From a virus: a stretch of DNA of 59,555 bases. The stretch is from IMG/VR virus record IMGVR_UViG_3300050343_000001, positions 1-59,555 of that record; one strand, given 5' to 3'. Each line of letters opens with the position of its first letter. Position 1 is the first letter of the stretch. Positions 1 to 9,500 of the stretch are shown piece after piece. The notes beneath the pieces were generated by a model, which ran no database searches, was not told the origin of the DNA, and saw only the letters and a program-made list of their open reading frames with translations. The translations under genes and the position numbers were made by a program.

Positions 1-1
1 G

Positions 2-289
2 CCATATGTAAATAAACCCCGCCCATATAAAAAAGAATATCAACAGCAGAAAGCAAGAGGAGAACACGAAGCTCGTATGGAGCGACAACGCGCCAGACGT
101 GCGATGGATAAGAAAGGTAAAGATGCCAACAAGAATGGCAAAGCCGACAAGCGAGAAGGTAAAGATATCGCTCACAAGAAGGCACTAAGTAAAGGCGGCA
201 CAAACAAGGACGGGTACAAAGTCCAGAGCCGTAAGAAAAATCGAGCCGCGGGTGGTGCTATGAGCAGCCCCAAAAAGAAGAAAAAGTAG
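2..289 (+). CDS. Small basic HNH-like protein, 5' end outside linear window
   Basis: This frame is open from base 2 with no in-frame ATG until 77, and residues encoded upstream of 77 (PYVNKPRPYKKEYQQQ) look like the natural N-terminus of this family, so the gene starts beyond the left edge. If the window is circular and its last G equals its first G, the ATG at 59553 is the start. The product is about 96 residues and very rich in Lys/Arg. The segment GKDIAHKKALSKGGTN followed by VQSRKKNR resembles the core of a small HNH nuclease (DH...P.S.GG...N...N), but the first His/Asp pair reads AH and no Cys pairs are present. It may be a degenerate or non-catalytic HNH protein. It lies immediately upstream of the helicase gene. 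Confidence 0.6.
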   Translation, partial: PYVNKPRPYKKEYQQQKARGEHEARMERQRARRAMDKKGKDANKNGKADKREGKDIAHKKALSKGGTNKDGYKVQSRKKNRAAGGAMSSPKKKKK

Positions 290-313
290 TGACTCACTAC
301 TACGGAGAACAAC

Positions 314-1849
314 ATGGAAATTTTGCGGGATAAAGCAATAATGCTACGGGTACGCAACCCAAAGCAAATAACAACAGCTATCCCCAACAGCAAGGAGCTA
401 CCTATGAACAAGGTCGTCGTAAAGTGGGGGTTAGATGAAGTTCTATCCCTGCGTTCGTTAAATATAAATGCACCATCACCGATTACAAAACGGTACAGTT
501 GGCCGGGGCAATACACGCCCTTCGACCACCAGAAAGACACCGCGTCTTTTATGACGCTGAACAAGAAGTCCTTTTGCTTTAACGAGCAAGGCACAGGTAA
601 AACTGCATCGGCTATATGGGCGGCAGATTATCTTATGACCCAAGGCAAAGTTAAACGTGTACTTGTTGTATGCCCTTTGTCGATTATGGATAGCGCATGG
701 CGCAACGACTTGTTCTCCTTCGCTATGCACCGCACAGTAGATGTAGCGCACGGGAGCAAACAGAAACGCAAGAAAATAATAAATAGCGGTGCTGAGTTCG
801 TAATCATTAACTACGATGGTGTTGAAGTTGTCAGAGACGAGATTGCGGCAGGGGGATTTGATCTGTTTATCGTTGACGAGGCTACACACTACAAGAACGC
901 ACAGACAAAACGGTGGAAGACACTAAACAAACTAATCAAAGAAGACGATTGGTTGTGGATGATGACAGGTACACCCGCCGCGCAAAGTCCAGTTGATGCC
1001 TATGGCCTAGCTAAACTTGTGAACCCATTGGCAGTGCCGAGATTCTTCGGTGCATGGAGAGATATGGTCATGTGGAAAGTCACGCAGTTCTCTTACAAAC
1101 CTAAAGAGACCGCCAAGGATACAGTGTTCCGCGCACTACAACCCGCGATCAGATTTACCAAAGAAGAGTGCCTTGACTTACCCGACATGATCTACACTAA
1201 GCGCTTTGTCGAGATGACACCACAACAGAAGAAGTACTACGAAACATTGCGCAAGCAGATGTTAATGCAGGTAGCAGGGGAGTCCGTGACTTCGGCCAAC
1301 GCCGCGATCAACATGAACAAGCTACTGCAGATTAGCGCAGGGGCAGTATATACTGACGATGGAGATTCGATAGAGTTCGACATCAGGAGCCGATACCAAG
1401 CGTTGAAGGAAACTATTGACGAGAGTAGCAAGAAAGTAATTGTGTTTGTTCCGTTCCGACATACCATCGACATGTTAGTACAGAAGCTCCGAGGAGACGG
1501 CATCACGTCTGAGGTCATACGAGGAGATGTTTCTGCGTCTAACCGCACAGAGATATTTGACAGGTTCCAATCAAAACCTGATCCGAAGGTTCTAGTAATC
1601 CAACCACAGTCTGCCGCGCATGGTGTGACCTTGACTGCGGCGAATACAATAGTATGGTGGGGGCCTACTTCTTCTTTGGAGACTTACCTACAAGCTAACG
1701 CCCGTATTCATCGTGCGGGACAAGACCAAAAGTGTACTGTAATTCAATTAGCGGGGTCTGCCGCGGAAAAACGTATTTACCGCATGCTAGACGAGCGTAT
1801 AAACATACACACTGCGATGATAGATTTATATAAAGAAATACTTGACTAA
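314..1849 (+). CDS. SNF2-like superfamily 2 DNA helicase
   Basis: The 511-residue product is a DNA-dependent ATPase/helicase of the SNF2/DEAD-like type, probably used in phage replication or recombination. Visible motifs in order: Walker A GTGKT (Lys about residue 96), Ia VLVVCPLS, Walker B DEATHYKN (Asp about 188), III MTGTPA, a C-terminal RecA-like domain with HGVTLTAANTIVWWG, and motif VI QANARIHRAGQ. The start is chosen because GGAG lies 6 bases before ATG in the string GGAGAACAACATG, the same leader used by the next gene. An in-frame ATG at 404 also has a good AAGGAG site, but the extra N-terminus (LRVRNPKQITTAIP) looks like that of other phage helicases. It opens the run of replication genes up to the primase. 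Confidence 0.93.
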   Translation: MEILRDKAIMLRVRNPKQITTAIPNSKELPMNKVVVKWGLDEVLSLRSLNINAPSPITKRYSWPGQYTPFDHQKDTASFMTLNKKSFCFNEQGTGKTASAIWAADYLMTQGKVKRVLVVCPLSIMDSAWRNDLFSFAMHRTVDVAHGSKQKRKKIINSGAEFVIINYDGVEVVRDEIAAGGFDLFIVDEATHYKNAQTKRWKTLNKLIKEDDWLWMMTGTPAAQSPVDAYGLAKLVNPLAVPRFFGAWRDMVMWKVTQFSYKPKETAKDTVFRALQPAIRFTKEECLDLPDMIYTKRFVEMTPQQKKYYETLRKQMLMQVAGESVTSANAAINMNKLLQISAGAVYTDDGDSIEFDIRSRYQALKETIDESSKKVIVFVPFRHTIDMLVQKLRGDGITSEVIRGDVSASNRTEIFDRFQSKPDPKVLVIQPQSAAHGVTLTAANTIVWWGPTSSLETYLQANARIHRAGQDQKCTVIQLAGSAAEKRIYRMLDERINIHTAMIDLYKEILD

Positions 1850-1900
1850 CTACCATACAGTCGTATATGACAGTAAAACAAGTATAAAACGGAGAACAAC

Positions 1901-2290
1901 ATGGCTGTGTCAATAGACAAGTTAGTTAAGGCGTACACTAAGATACGTGACAAACGATCGGAGTTAACTTCCAAATATAAAGAGGAAGAGGGCAAACTCC
2001 GTGAGCAACAGGACAAGGTAAAACTTGCCCTGTTGGAATACTGCAAGGAACACGAAGTTGATAGTGTACGCACTGCATCGGGTTTGTTCTATCGCACTGT
2101 GAAGCAACGCTACTGGACGAGTGACTGGGAATCTATGCACAATTTTATTATGACTAATGAAGTCCCTGAGTTCTTTGAGAAGCGTTTAAATCAAACCCAT
2201 GTACGTCAGTTCATTGAGGAAAACCCTGACCTAGTACCGGCAGGTCTCAATGTGGATTCTGAGTACGCAATATCTGTGAGGAAAAAATGA
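1901..2290 (+). CDS. Conserved phage protein with N-terminal coiled coil
   Basis: The 129-residue product has a charged helical N-terminal half (residues 5-45, KLVKAYTKIRDKRSEL and onward, heptad-like) and an aromatic-rich second half (FYRTVKQRYWTSDWESM) ending in EYAISVRKK. I recognise the pattern from helicase-adjacent genes of other marine phages but know no biochemical role. It uses the GGAGAACAAC leader before ATG seen at the helicase gene. It overlaps the downstream DNA-binding gene by 4 bases (ATGA), so the two are probably translated together. A role in replication is inferred from position only. Confidence 0.85.
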   Translation: MAVSIDKLVKAYTKIRDKRSELTSKYKEEEGKLREQQDKVKLALLEYCKEHEVDSVRTASGLFYRTVKQRYWTSDWESMHNFIMTNEVPEFFEKRLNQTHVRQFIEENPDLVPAGLNVDSEYAISVRKK

Positions 2291-2517
2291 GTGATATTGA
2301 ATCGCCATATGTGAATATAAATACTGTAGTGGACTACTTCCAAGTGTCCATATCTACAATTCGCAAGTGGGTATATACAGGTGAAATCCCTGCGAGTAGT
2401 TACATAAAGGTGGGTGATATCTACCGGTTTCGGCTCAATGAAGTGGAAGCGGCATTAGCTTCTAAAACCGACAAGGCTCAAAAAGAAGCCTCAAAAACAA
2501 ATTCAGAAGGAGAATAG
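2287..2517 (+). CDS. Small helix-turn-helix DNA-binding protein (excisionase/MerR-like)
   Basis: The 76-residue product looks like a winged helix-turn-helix domain of the excisionase/MerR N-terminal kind: INTVVDYFQVSISTIRKWV (helix-turn-helix, about residues 10-28), then TGEIPASSYIKVGDIYRF (wing) and a third helix RLNEVEAALA. The tail from about residue 60 is charged and probably disordered. It starts in an ATGA overlap with the previous gene and is followed after 3 bases by the SSB-like gene. With no integrase in the window, a classical excisionase role is unlikely. A transcriptional or replication-site binding role is more plausible, and it is one candidate to bind the repeated palindromes in the 45-55 kb region. 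That last point is speculation. Confidence 0.8.
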   Translation: MSDIESPYVNINTVVDYFQVSISTIRKWVYTGEIPASSYIKVGDIYRFRLNEVEAALASKTDKAQKEASKTNSEGE

Positions 2518-2520
2518 TAC

Positions 2521-3399
2521 ATGTCAGAAGTATCATTGTTTGGAGAAGGCAACTCCCTAGTAAGTAGCGACCTGTTTAAACAACTGCAGGAAGCCGACGA
2601 TAATTTAGCCGGTGGCGGCGGTGGCGGCGGATCAAACCGTATCAGCCTACGTGGTGGTCGTTTCCGTCAAATGGTTAGCGGTGAGCAAGTCAATGTTAAG
2701 AGCGATGGTCTCTTGAACGTAGTCGTTATCAACGCGGCAAAGTTATCGCGTACATACTACGCAGGGGCATACGATCCTGAGAACCCAACTCCACCTGCTT
2801 GTTGGTCTCCCGATACACAAACCCCGTCTAAAGATGTACCTGCGGATACCCGCCAAGCGTCTCGTTGTATGGATTGCCCACAGAACATTAAGGGTTCTGG
2901 ACAAGGCGAGAGCCGTGCATGTCGTTACAATCAGCGCGTTGCTGTAATGCTCGAAGGCGAGTACGATACTGTATACCAACTGCAGTTACCCGCTACGTCT
3001 ATATTTGGCGAAGCTAAAGATGGTAAGATGGGCATGCAAGCATACGCTAAGTATCTTAAAGCTCACAAGACGCCGTCTATCGCTGTGCTTACACAGATGT
3101 ATTTTGACGAAAACAGTGACACACCTAAACTGTTCTTCAAGCCAGTCCGTCCATTGACTGAGGAAGAACTAAATCAAGCTGTGTCCATGAAAGATAGCGA
3201 TGACGCTATTAAAGCAATTACGTTGACTGTTTCACAAACCGATAAGGTAGAGACGAAACGTAATGGATCAGTGGCAAAGCAAGAGCCTGTACTCGACGAT
3301 GCACCTGAACCTAAGAAGGTCGCCAAAAAGAAAGAGGTTTCTGCTCCCTCTCCTGACGAGGCCGATCTTGCTTCTATCGTAGACAACTGGGACGACTGA
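2521..3399 (+). CDS. Probable single-stranded DNA-binding protein
   Basis: The 292-residue product sits between helicase and primase. It has a Gly linker at about residues 31-38 (GGGGGGGS) and a central domain with a four-Cys cluster (one Cys in PPACWSP, then CMDCP and ACRYN) that could bind zinc. The C-terminal tail is disordered: Lys/Pro-rich and then acidic, ending in DLASIVDNWDD. An acidic tail with a terminal aromatic residue is the standard protein-recruiting tail of phage and bacterial SSBs (T7 gp2.5, T4 gp32, E. coli SSB). The zinc site recalls T4 gp32. RBS: AAGGAGAATAGTAC before ATG. The SSB role is inferred from tail, zinc-like site and position, not from sequence identity. Confidence 0.72.
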   Translation: MSEVSLFGEGNSLVSSDLFKQLQEADDNLAGGGGGGGSNRISLRGGRFRQMVSGEQVNVKSDGLLNVVVINAAKLSRTYYAGAYDPENPTPPACWSPDTQTPSKDVPADTRQASRCMDCPQNIKGSGQGESRACRYNQRVAVMLEGEYDTVYQLQLPATSIFGEAKDGKMGMQAYAKYLKAHKTPSIAVLTQMYFDENSDTPKLFFKPVRPLTEEELNQAVSMKDSDDAIKAITLTVSQTDKVETKRNGSVAKQEPVLDDAPEPKKVAKKKEVSAPSPDEADLASIVDNWDD

Positions 3400-3429
3400 G
3401 GGGTCAGTCACCTAGTTTAACGATAGGCA

Positions 3430-3478
3430 GTCGCGGCGGGTTTGTTACCCTTTCGAGAGCCCGCCGCGACATATTTTT
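3430..3478 (+). terminator. Intrinsic terminator after SSB-like gene
   Basis: A perfect 11-bp inverted repeat, GTCGCGGCGGG (3430-3440) and CCCGCCGCGAC (3460-3470), is followed by ATATTTTT. It separates the helicase/SSB group from the primase gene. The 19-base loop is long, so partial read-through into the primase is possible. Confidence 0.8.
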
Positions 3479-3490
3479 GGAGCAGAAACA

Positions 3491-6316
3491 ATGAACAACT
3501 TAGACTTTTTAAAAGGATTACTCAGCGACTCAGGTCACTATTGCGTGTTTGCCGCTAAAGGTGATGTACGTATACAGAAGTTTTACGATACTATTGAAGA
3601 CACAGAAAGAGCTACACGTAAGTTTATAGCAGACGGGCTGAACACATACTTTGCTTTAAGCACATTTAAAGAACCAACCAAGGATGCAGGTCGTAAAGGT
3701 ACGAACGCACACGAGTTGAAGTCTTTCTTCCTCGACTTGGATTGTGGACCAACATACGAATACCCTACTAAAGAAGCCGCAGTATCCGCAGTGCGTGATT
3801 TCTGTAAGAAGTTATCCCTACCTAAACCCTTGATGATTAACAGTGGGCGTGGTGTGCATGTATATTGGCCTCTTACCGAAGCACTTTCGGCGGAGCAATG
3901 GGCTGTGGAAGCTGACAGATTAAAGCGATGCTGTTCTGAGAACGGATTACTTGCTGACCCTGCAGTCACTGCTGACGTGGTACGTATACTACGTATGCCA
4001 AACTCAAAGAACTATAAAGAAGAGCCGCCCTTACCAGTAGAGTTCCTTGGTGTATCTATGCCAGAACCTATTGCGTTAGAAGACTTTACATCTAAGCTAG
4101 GTGTACTAGCGAAGCCAGTTATCAAGATTGACTTGGGTACTGACGCTCTTTACGAAGCCTACGCCGAGAACAGCGAGAATGTTTTCAAGACAATTATCAA
4201 GAAAACTGTAGAAGGTCGAGGATGCGGGCAGTTAAAGTATATTGCCATGAACCAAGCAGAAGTTAGCGAACCTCTGTGGAGAGCGGGGCTATCTATTGCA
4301 AAGTTCTGTAGTGACGGGGACATGGCCGCAGTAAAGATATCAGAGAAACACCCTGCATACAACGAAGCAGATATGCGCAAGAAGATGGACGAGATAAAAG
4401 GCCCATACACCTGTGCGCGTTTCAACGACCTTAACGAAGGTACATGTGAGAACTGTCCTTTATGGAACGAGATCAAATCGCCGATTGTACTGGGTAAACG
4501 TATTCGGGAGTCCGAAGGTGAAGTGGTGGTGTCTGCACCGATATTAAAGGCAGGGGTAAAGAAGTCCGAAGACTTTGAGATACCAGAATATCCTAAGCCC
4601 TACTTCCGTGGAGCGGCGGGTGGCGTATTCCTACGCAGTAGTAACTCTGACGGGGACATCGAAGAAGAGGTTATATACCATCACGACATTTATATTACTC
4701 GGCGTCTGCATGACATCGAGCTAGGTGAGACGCTAGTGTTTCGCTTACATCTACCGCGAGACGGTGTGCGCCAGTTTAACGTGCCTCTTACGAGTATAAC
4801 TTCCCGTGAGGAGTTCCGTAAGTGCATGGCAAAGGAAGGCGTAACTGCATTTGGAAAGGGTACAGACAAACTTATGGCATACACAACAAAATGGGTTGAC
4901 GAGCTACAGCGTACAACTGTAGCCGACGAGGCGCACCGACAATTTGGTTGGGCAGACGACAACATGGAAGCGTTCGTATTAGGCGACAAGCTAGTCACTG
5001 CGACAAGTACTGACTTTAATCCATCTTCTTCTAGTACAGCAGGGTTAATGGATTCGTTTGAGGCTAAAGGCACCCGAGAAAAGAACCTTGAACTGTTAGA
5101 GTTCTACAACAAACCAAACTACGAACTGCATCAATACGTGGTTGGCGTTGGTTTCGGCTCACCTCTCATGGCCTTGACGGGTTTAAACAGTATGTCTATC
5201 CACCTATACGGCGGTTCGGGCGTAGGTAAAACTACTGCGCAGATGGCGGCAATCGGTATATGGGGTAGCCCTGACGATCTGATGAACAAACCAGAAGATA
5301 CACATAACTCTCGTATGCTACGTGGTGAGGTGATGCACAACATACCCTTGGTGTCGGACGAGATGACTAACGTAAGTGGTGAACAGATGTCTGACTATGT
5401 TTACCAAGTGTCCGGTGGTCGGCAGAAAAACCGTATGTCTATGAACGGCAACACGGAGCGCGCACGGGGTAAACCTTGGCAACTGCTCGCGTTAAGCTCA
5501 GGCAACACAAGTGCATGGGAAGTACTGGGTCGTCACAAAGCATCGCCGAAAGCAGAGATGTATAGGATGTTTGAGATACGTGTTAAAAAGATGGATTTCG
5601 TTAAAGGGGACAACACTGCTACAGCCTACCTTATAAACGACTTTAAGAATAACTACGGGCATATAGGCGTAGAGTATATCCAATGGGTTATAAACAACAA
5701 AGAAGAAGTACGTCGTATTGTTGAGTCTGTACGTACACGTCTAGACAAAGCGGCTGGACTTAGCACGGAGCATCGGTTCTGGTCTAACGGGAACGCGGTT
5801 ATTATCGCAGGGCTTATCATCGCTAATAAGTTAGGTCTTGTTAACTACGATGTCAGTACTGTGTATAAGTGGGTTGTGGGTGAACTGCTTTCTCGAAACA
5901 GCTACGTCAGCGATACAGGTTCGTCTGTTACTCAAACACTAAACAACTACTTGTCAGAAAACTTCAACAACTTGCTGAAAATCGAAAGCACTGAAGACCT
6001 TCGTGGTAGGAACGAGAATGGCCTAGATCAACTTGTACCTGTCGGGGCATCACCTAAAGGCCATCTGGTTGCACGTTACGAGCCTGATACGAAGCTACTA
6101 TTCCTGCGGATAAAACCGTTTAAAGAGTGGTGTGTAGATCAGCAGATAAACTATCAAGGTATTGTAGACGACTTAAAGAAAAAGTTAGGCGCAAAGCGTA
6201 CCAAGAAACGACTTACTAAAGGCACTGACTTTAACCTACCGCCGGATTGGGTGCTAGAGATGGAGTTTGCAGAGATGGAGCAAGATAATGATGGATCAGA
6301 AGGTATTGAAGGTTGA
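3491..6316 (+). CDS. PrimPol-DUF927 primase-helicase
   Basis: The 941-residue product combines two activities. The N-terminal archaeo-eukaryotic primase (PrimPol) domain shows FLDLD (Asp82, Asp84), SGRGVHVYW (Ser118, His123) and RILRMPNSKNYK. A zinc-like CARF...CENC cluster follows (Cys308, 319, 322). The C-terminal half is a DUF927-type ATPase with Walker A GGSGVGKTT (Lys580) and SDEMTNVSGEQM as Walker B/sensor. It probably lays primers and unwinds the fork for the family A polymerase encoded at 56255-58081. RBS: TTTGGAGCAGAAACA before ATG. The gene lies just after a terminator, so it may be expressed at a different level from the SSB-like gene. It overlaps the next small gene by 29 bases. 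Confidence 0.9.
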   Translation: MNNLDFLKGLLSDSGHYCVFAAKGDVRIQKFYDTIEDTERATRKFIADGLNTYFALSTFKEPTKDAGRKGTNAHELKSFFLDLDCGPTYEYPTKEAAVSAVRDFCKKLSLPKPLMINSGRGVHVYWPLTEALSAEQWAVEADRLKRCCSENGLLADPAVTADVVRILRMPNSKNYKEEPPLPVEFLGVSMPEPIALEDFTSKLGVLAKPVIKIDLGTDALYEAYAENSENVFKTIIKKTVEGRGCGQLKYIAMNQAEVSEPLWRAGLSIAKFCSDGDMAAVKISEKHPAYNEADMRKKMDEIKGPYTCARFNDLNEGTCENCPLWNEIKSPIVLGKRIRESEGEVVVSAPILKAGVKKSEDFEIPEYPKPYFRGAAGGVFLRSSNSDGDIEEEVIYHHDIYITRRLHDIELGETLVFRLHLPRDGVRQFNVPLTSITSREEFRKCMAKEGVTAFGKGTDKLMAYTTKWVDELQRTTVADEAHRQFGWADDNMEAFVLGDKLVTATSTDFNPSSSSTAGLMDSFEAKGTREKNLELLEFYNKPNYELHQYVVGVGFGSPLMALTGLNSMSIHLYGGSGVGKTTAQMAAIGIWGSPDDLMNKPEDTHNSRMLRGEVMHNIPLVSDEMTNVSGEQMSDYVYQVSGGRQKNRMSMNGNTERARGKPWQLLALSSGNTSAWEVLGRHKASPKAEMYRMFEIRVKKMDFVKGDNTATAYLINDFKNNYGHIGVEYIQWVINNKEEVRRIVESVRTRLDKAAGLSTEHRFWSNGNAVIIAGLIIANKLGLVNYDVSTVYKWVVGELLSRNSYVSDTGSSVTQTLNNYLSENFNNLLKIESTEDLRGRNENGLDQLVPVGASPKGHLVARYEPDTKLLFLRIKPFKEWCVDQQINYQGIVDDLKKKLGAKRTKKRLTKGTDFNLPPDWVLEMEFAEMEQDNDGSEGIEG

Positions 6317-6518
6317 CGATTTAAACCCTGATGGGTTACGAATCACTGTTGACTGGGAGGACATGAGTGTGGGGGCATCCATATTCGTGCCTTGTGTCAA
6401 CACTGAGAAGGGTAAAGAGCAATTAAATAAGGTCGCAAAACGTAAAGAATGGAAGTTTGATACGCAAACCTGCATAGAAGACGGTAAATTAGGTTTACGT
6501 ACGTGGCGTACTGTGTAA
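6288..6518 (+). CDS. Conserved small phage protein, unknown function
   Basis: The 76-residue product begins MMDQKVLKVDDLNP. It contains ITVDWEDM and SIFVPCVNTEKG, suggesting a small mixed alpha/beta domain. The start at 6288 is preferred over 6267 because GGAG lies 8 bases upstream. It overlaps the end of the primase gene, so expression is likely coupled, and it is the last gene of the rightward arm. The TRTW-like C-terminus (LGLRTWRTV) and the size resemble accessory proteins found next to marine phage primases, but no function is known to me. Confidence 0.75.
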   Translation: MMDQKVLKVDDLNPDGLRITVDWEDMSVGASIFVPCVNTEKGKEQLNKVAKRKEWKFDTQTCIEDGKLGLRTWRTV

Positions 6519-6569
6519 CAATACTGGTACGACGTTCGCCTGTGAATGTTGTTCTCAACCTGAATACTT

Positions 6570-6595
6570 GCCCCTGCTTCGGCGGGGGCTTTTTT
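6570..6595 (+). terminator. Strong intrinsic terminator ending the rightward arm
   Basis: Stem GCCCCTGC / GCGGGGGC (8 bp with one G-T pair), TTCG tetraloop and a run of six T. It lies where the two arms converge and overlaps the stop of the leftward giant gene. Read leftward it lacks a U-tract, so it acts mainly on rightward transcripts. Confidence 0.9.
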
Positions 6596-9500
6596 ATTCG
6601 TACTCTTCGAAGCTCTTACGCATAGCGTCTGTGTACACGATACCGTTGACCATTTTACCGGTTGTTGTGAGGAACCCGCTGAGAGACTTCTTCAACGCTT
6701 TGCCATCAATCGCATCTTCCTTATATTCTGCAGGCAAGGATTGGTTGAACTCTCGTATATCTTCGCGTATCTTGCGAACCGCTTCTCTATCACCTTGAGT
6801 TTTAGCCATGTTATGCCGACGTAATAACTTACGGCGTCTTTCATCCACAGCGTTTTGTCTACGCCGCTCACTGCTGTTGATCTTTAAATTTTCTACATAG
6901 TCTGCGGGTGCGAAGCCTAACAACTGCATGAACGAGTTGTATGGGTTTATATCATCTACGATTGGGTTGCCCCGCATCGTGTTCGCCCCTTCAGTAGAGA
7001 ACCTTTGGAACTTACTTATGTTGCGCATAGCGGCAGGTGCCATAGCCTCAAGCCCACGTTGAACTTCACCTTCTTGTAAAAGATCATATCCTCGCTCAAC
7101 ACTCAAGCCTACACCAACAACAGGGCCGCCTAGCTGTTCTATAAGTGTGTAGAACCTGCTCTGGTCTTTGTCGATAAACGGCTGGCGATATAACAGGCTG
7201 TTCATAGACACACGACTAGCAATATCCACGCCTAGTAGTTCGTTAGCTAACCCATCATACAACGTACCGGGTAACATCTTACGCATCATAGCTTCGAAGT
7301 CGTCTTCGTCATCATCAGCAAACATATCGTAGATTGCGGCAGCTGCACCCATCAAAGGTAGCCCAGCGACACCGGCCAATGACCCAGTAGTTACCATAAA
7401 GTACGCAAGTTGTTTCCGTGCAATCTTACGGATGTCTGGGTCTGCTTCGGCTAGTGCTTGGTCTACTAAGTGTGCCATGAAGTAATATCGAGACACCGCG
7501 AACCGTTTAAACAAGAAGGCTACGTTACCCACGGGCTTCTGCGCCCACACCGGACGACCTGCGGAAGCCGTGGAACCTAGTGTTAATTCCGTAGTTTTCA
7601 TAGCTTTCTGCGCCGCTGCATCGTAATCGGCTTGGGTCGCTGGCTTTTTACCATTATCAGTACGGTTGTTTAACTCTAAGTCATATGCAGCCATTAACGA
7701 TATTTGGCGTCCAAATCGCTCGCCGTGATGCACAAGGAACCCGCTTACTTGGTTCATCTTAGCTAAAACATCTTTGCGGTTAGTTAGGTCCACATGCTCT
7801 TGATCTATACTTTGGTTAAACATACCTCTAGCACCGGCTTGCTCAACCAATGTCTTATATCTTAAAATATCTTCAGGTGTGTTTGGATCGTCGAAGTTAT
7901 AGTTATCAAACCCTTTGTTATGCTTACCGAGCTGTACTTCTCGTATCTCTGGCTTTCCGTCTGCACCCATAACAGTAATCATCTTTGTAGATGGAGACCC
8001 CATGAACAACTTCGTTGCTCGAGATATAGCTGATGTAGCTTTCCCTCCACCGTACTCCCCAGCTAAATAAGGATGTACCGCCATAGGTATATCAAACATT
8101 ATGTTAAAGGCAGACGATATATTAGCCCCCATCGTCCAGCCGAAACCCATAGAAGTAGCGATTTGTGACCACCGTGCCATTGATGGAGCTTGAGCAAACT
8201 CTGCAACTTGGTCTAGCTTCTCCGCTATATCCATAGTGTCGAGTCGTTTTAGGTAGTTGCCATCTGTAAGTTTGTTTCGGAAAACCTGTATCTTTGCGCC
8301 GTATTCCAACTGCACAAGTTGTTTTTCAATACTTCGAAAGTTATCACGAAATGTTTCTGCGGGATCAACTTCCATTCCCGGCATACCAGATGGAGTAACA
8401 TCACCCAAGGCACCTAGAATACCGCGTTTACCTTCGCTACGCTCTTTACGACTGCGAAACGACTGCATGAACGAGCGTTCTGGAATTGCATCTAAAGACA
8501 GGTCAATAATTCTATCTATAGCTTGTGGGTCTACCCCCGCCACCTGTAGAGCCTGCAACACTTCAAACACAAATGAGGAGGTTGGGGCTTTACCATAGTC
8601 CCTCTTTGCTTCCCGCTTACCAACTTCAATATTGCTGACCTCATCACCACGTCCAATACTTTCTAAGTATTTAACGACGTTTTCCTGTGCTTGCAGCATG
8701 TCTTTTTCAGATGTGTAGTACTCAGTAAACACTTCTAGACCACCATTCCTAAGAGGATCAGGGGCATTGTATGATAGTCTAAAATCTCCATCACGACTTA
8801 GTTTAAAGTAGGGGCGGATGATACCACCTTGAGCGTGTAGTAGGTCAGATAGTTTTTCGAAAGCAGTTTTCTGAGCTTCTGCATCTATACCCAAGGAAGC
8901 GATACGCGCTCTAATGGCAGGCATAATACGGTCCTGCGCGGCCTCACCCATATCACGAGTAATTTTATACAGGTCTTGCCCTTGTTTGCCGAGTAACTCG
9001 TATTCGTCGTTTAAGGTTTTCCAGAGTGCCTTCTTTTCGTCAGACGGTTCACCTGCTTTTTTAGCTTTTGACCTCGGCATGTCTTGACCACCGAACTTTT
9101 GCTTCAAATCGTCATTTAATTTTTTAATCTCTGCGTTCCGCTTTTTAACGTCAACAAAAGATTTCATAACCGTTCTTTCAGTTACCATGTCGTAGTAGGA
9201 TAACCAGTACTTATCATACGTGCTTTGCGGTCGGGCAGGATCAACTTCGTCTTGCGTAGCACGGTTCATCAGTGCCTGCATCCTATTGTACCCTTCAGGG
9301 TTCGCGTTGCGGTAAGCTCTGTAGTCGTTGTATAGTACGTCCACAGGCTCGAATGATTTACGCAGTGCGCCTGATGTTTGGTCGATTAAAACGTTTAACT
9401 CATTAGCAAAAGGTATTCTATCTTCAGCTAATCGTGCCAAGTTGTTTACAGGCTGTACTGCAAGTACCCACTGTTTTAACTTACGAGGCGTGTTCTCGCT

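Noticed and set aside
404-1849. Alternative helicase start at 404
   Set aside because: It has a good AAGGAG, but the upstream start at 314 has the same leader as the next gene and the extra residues look like a helicase N-terminus. Kept as an alternative only.
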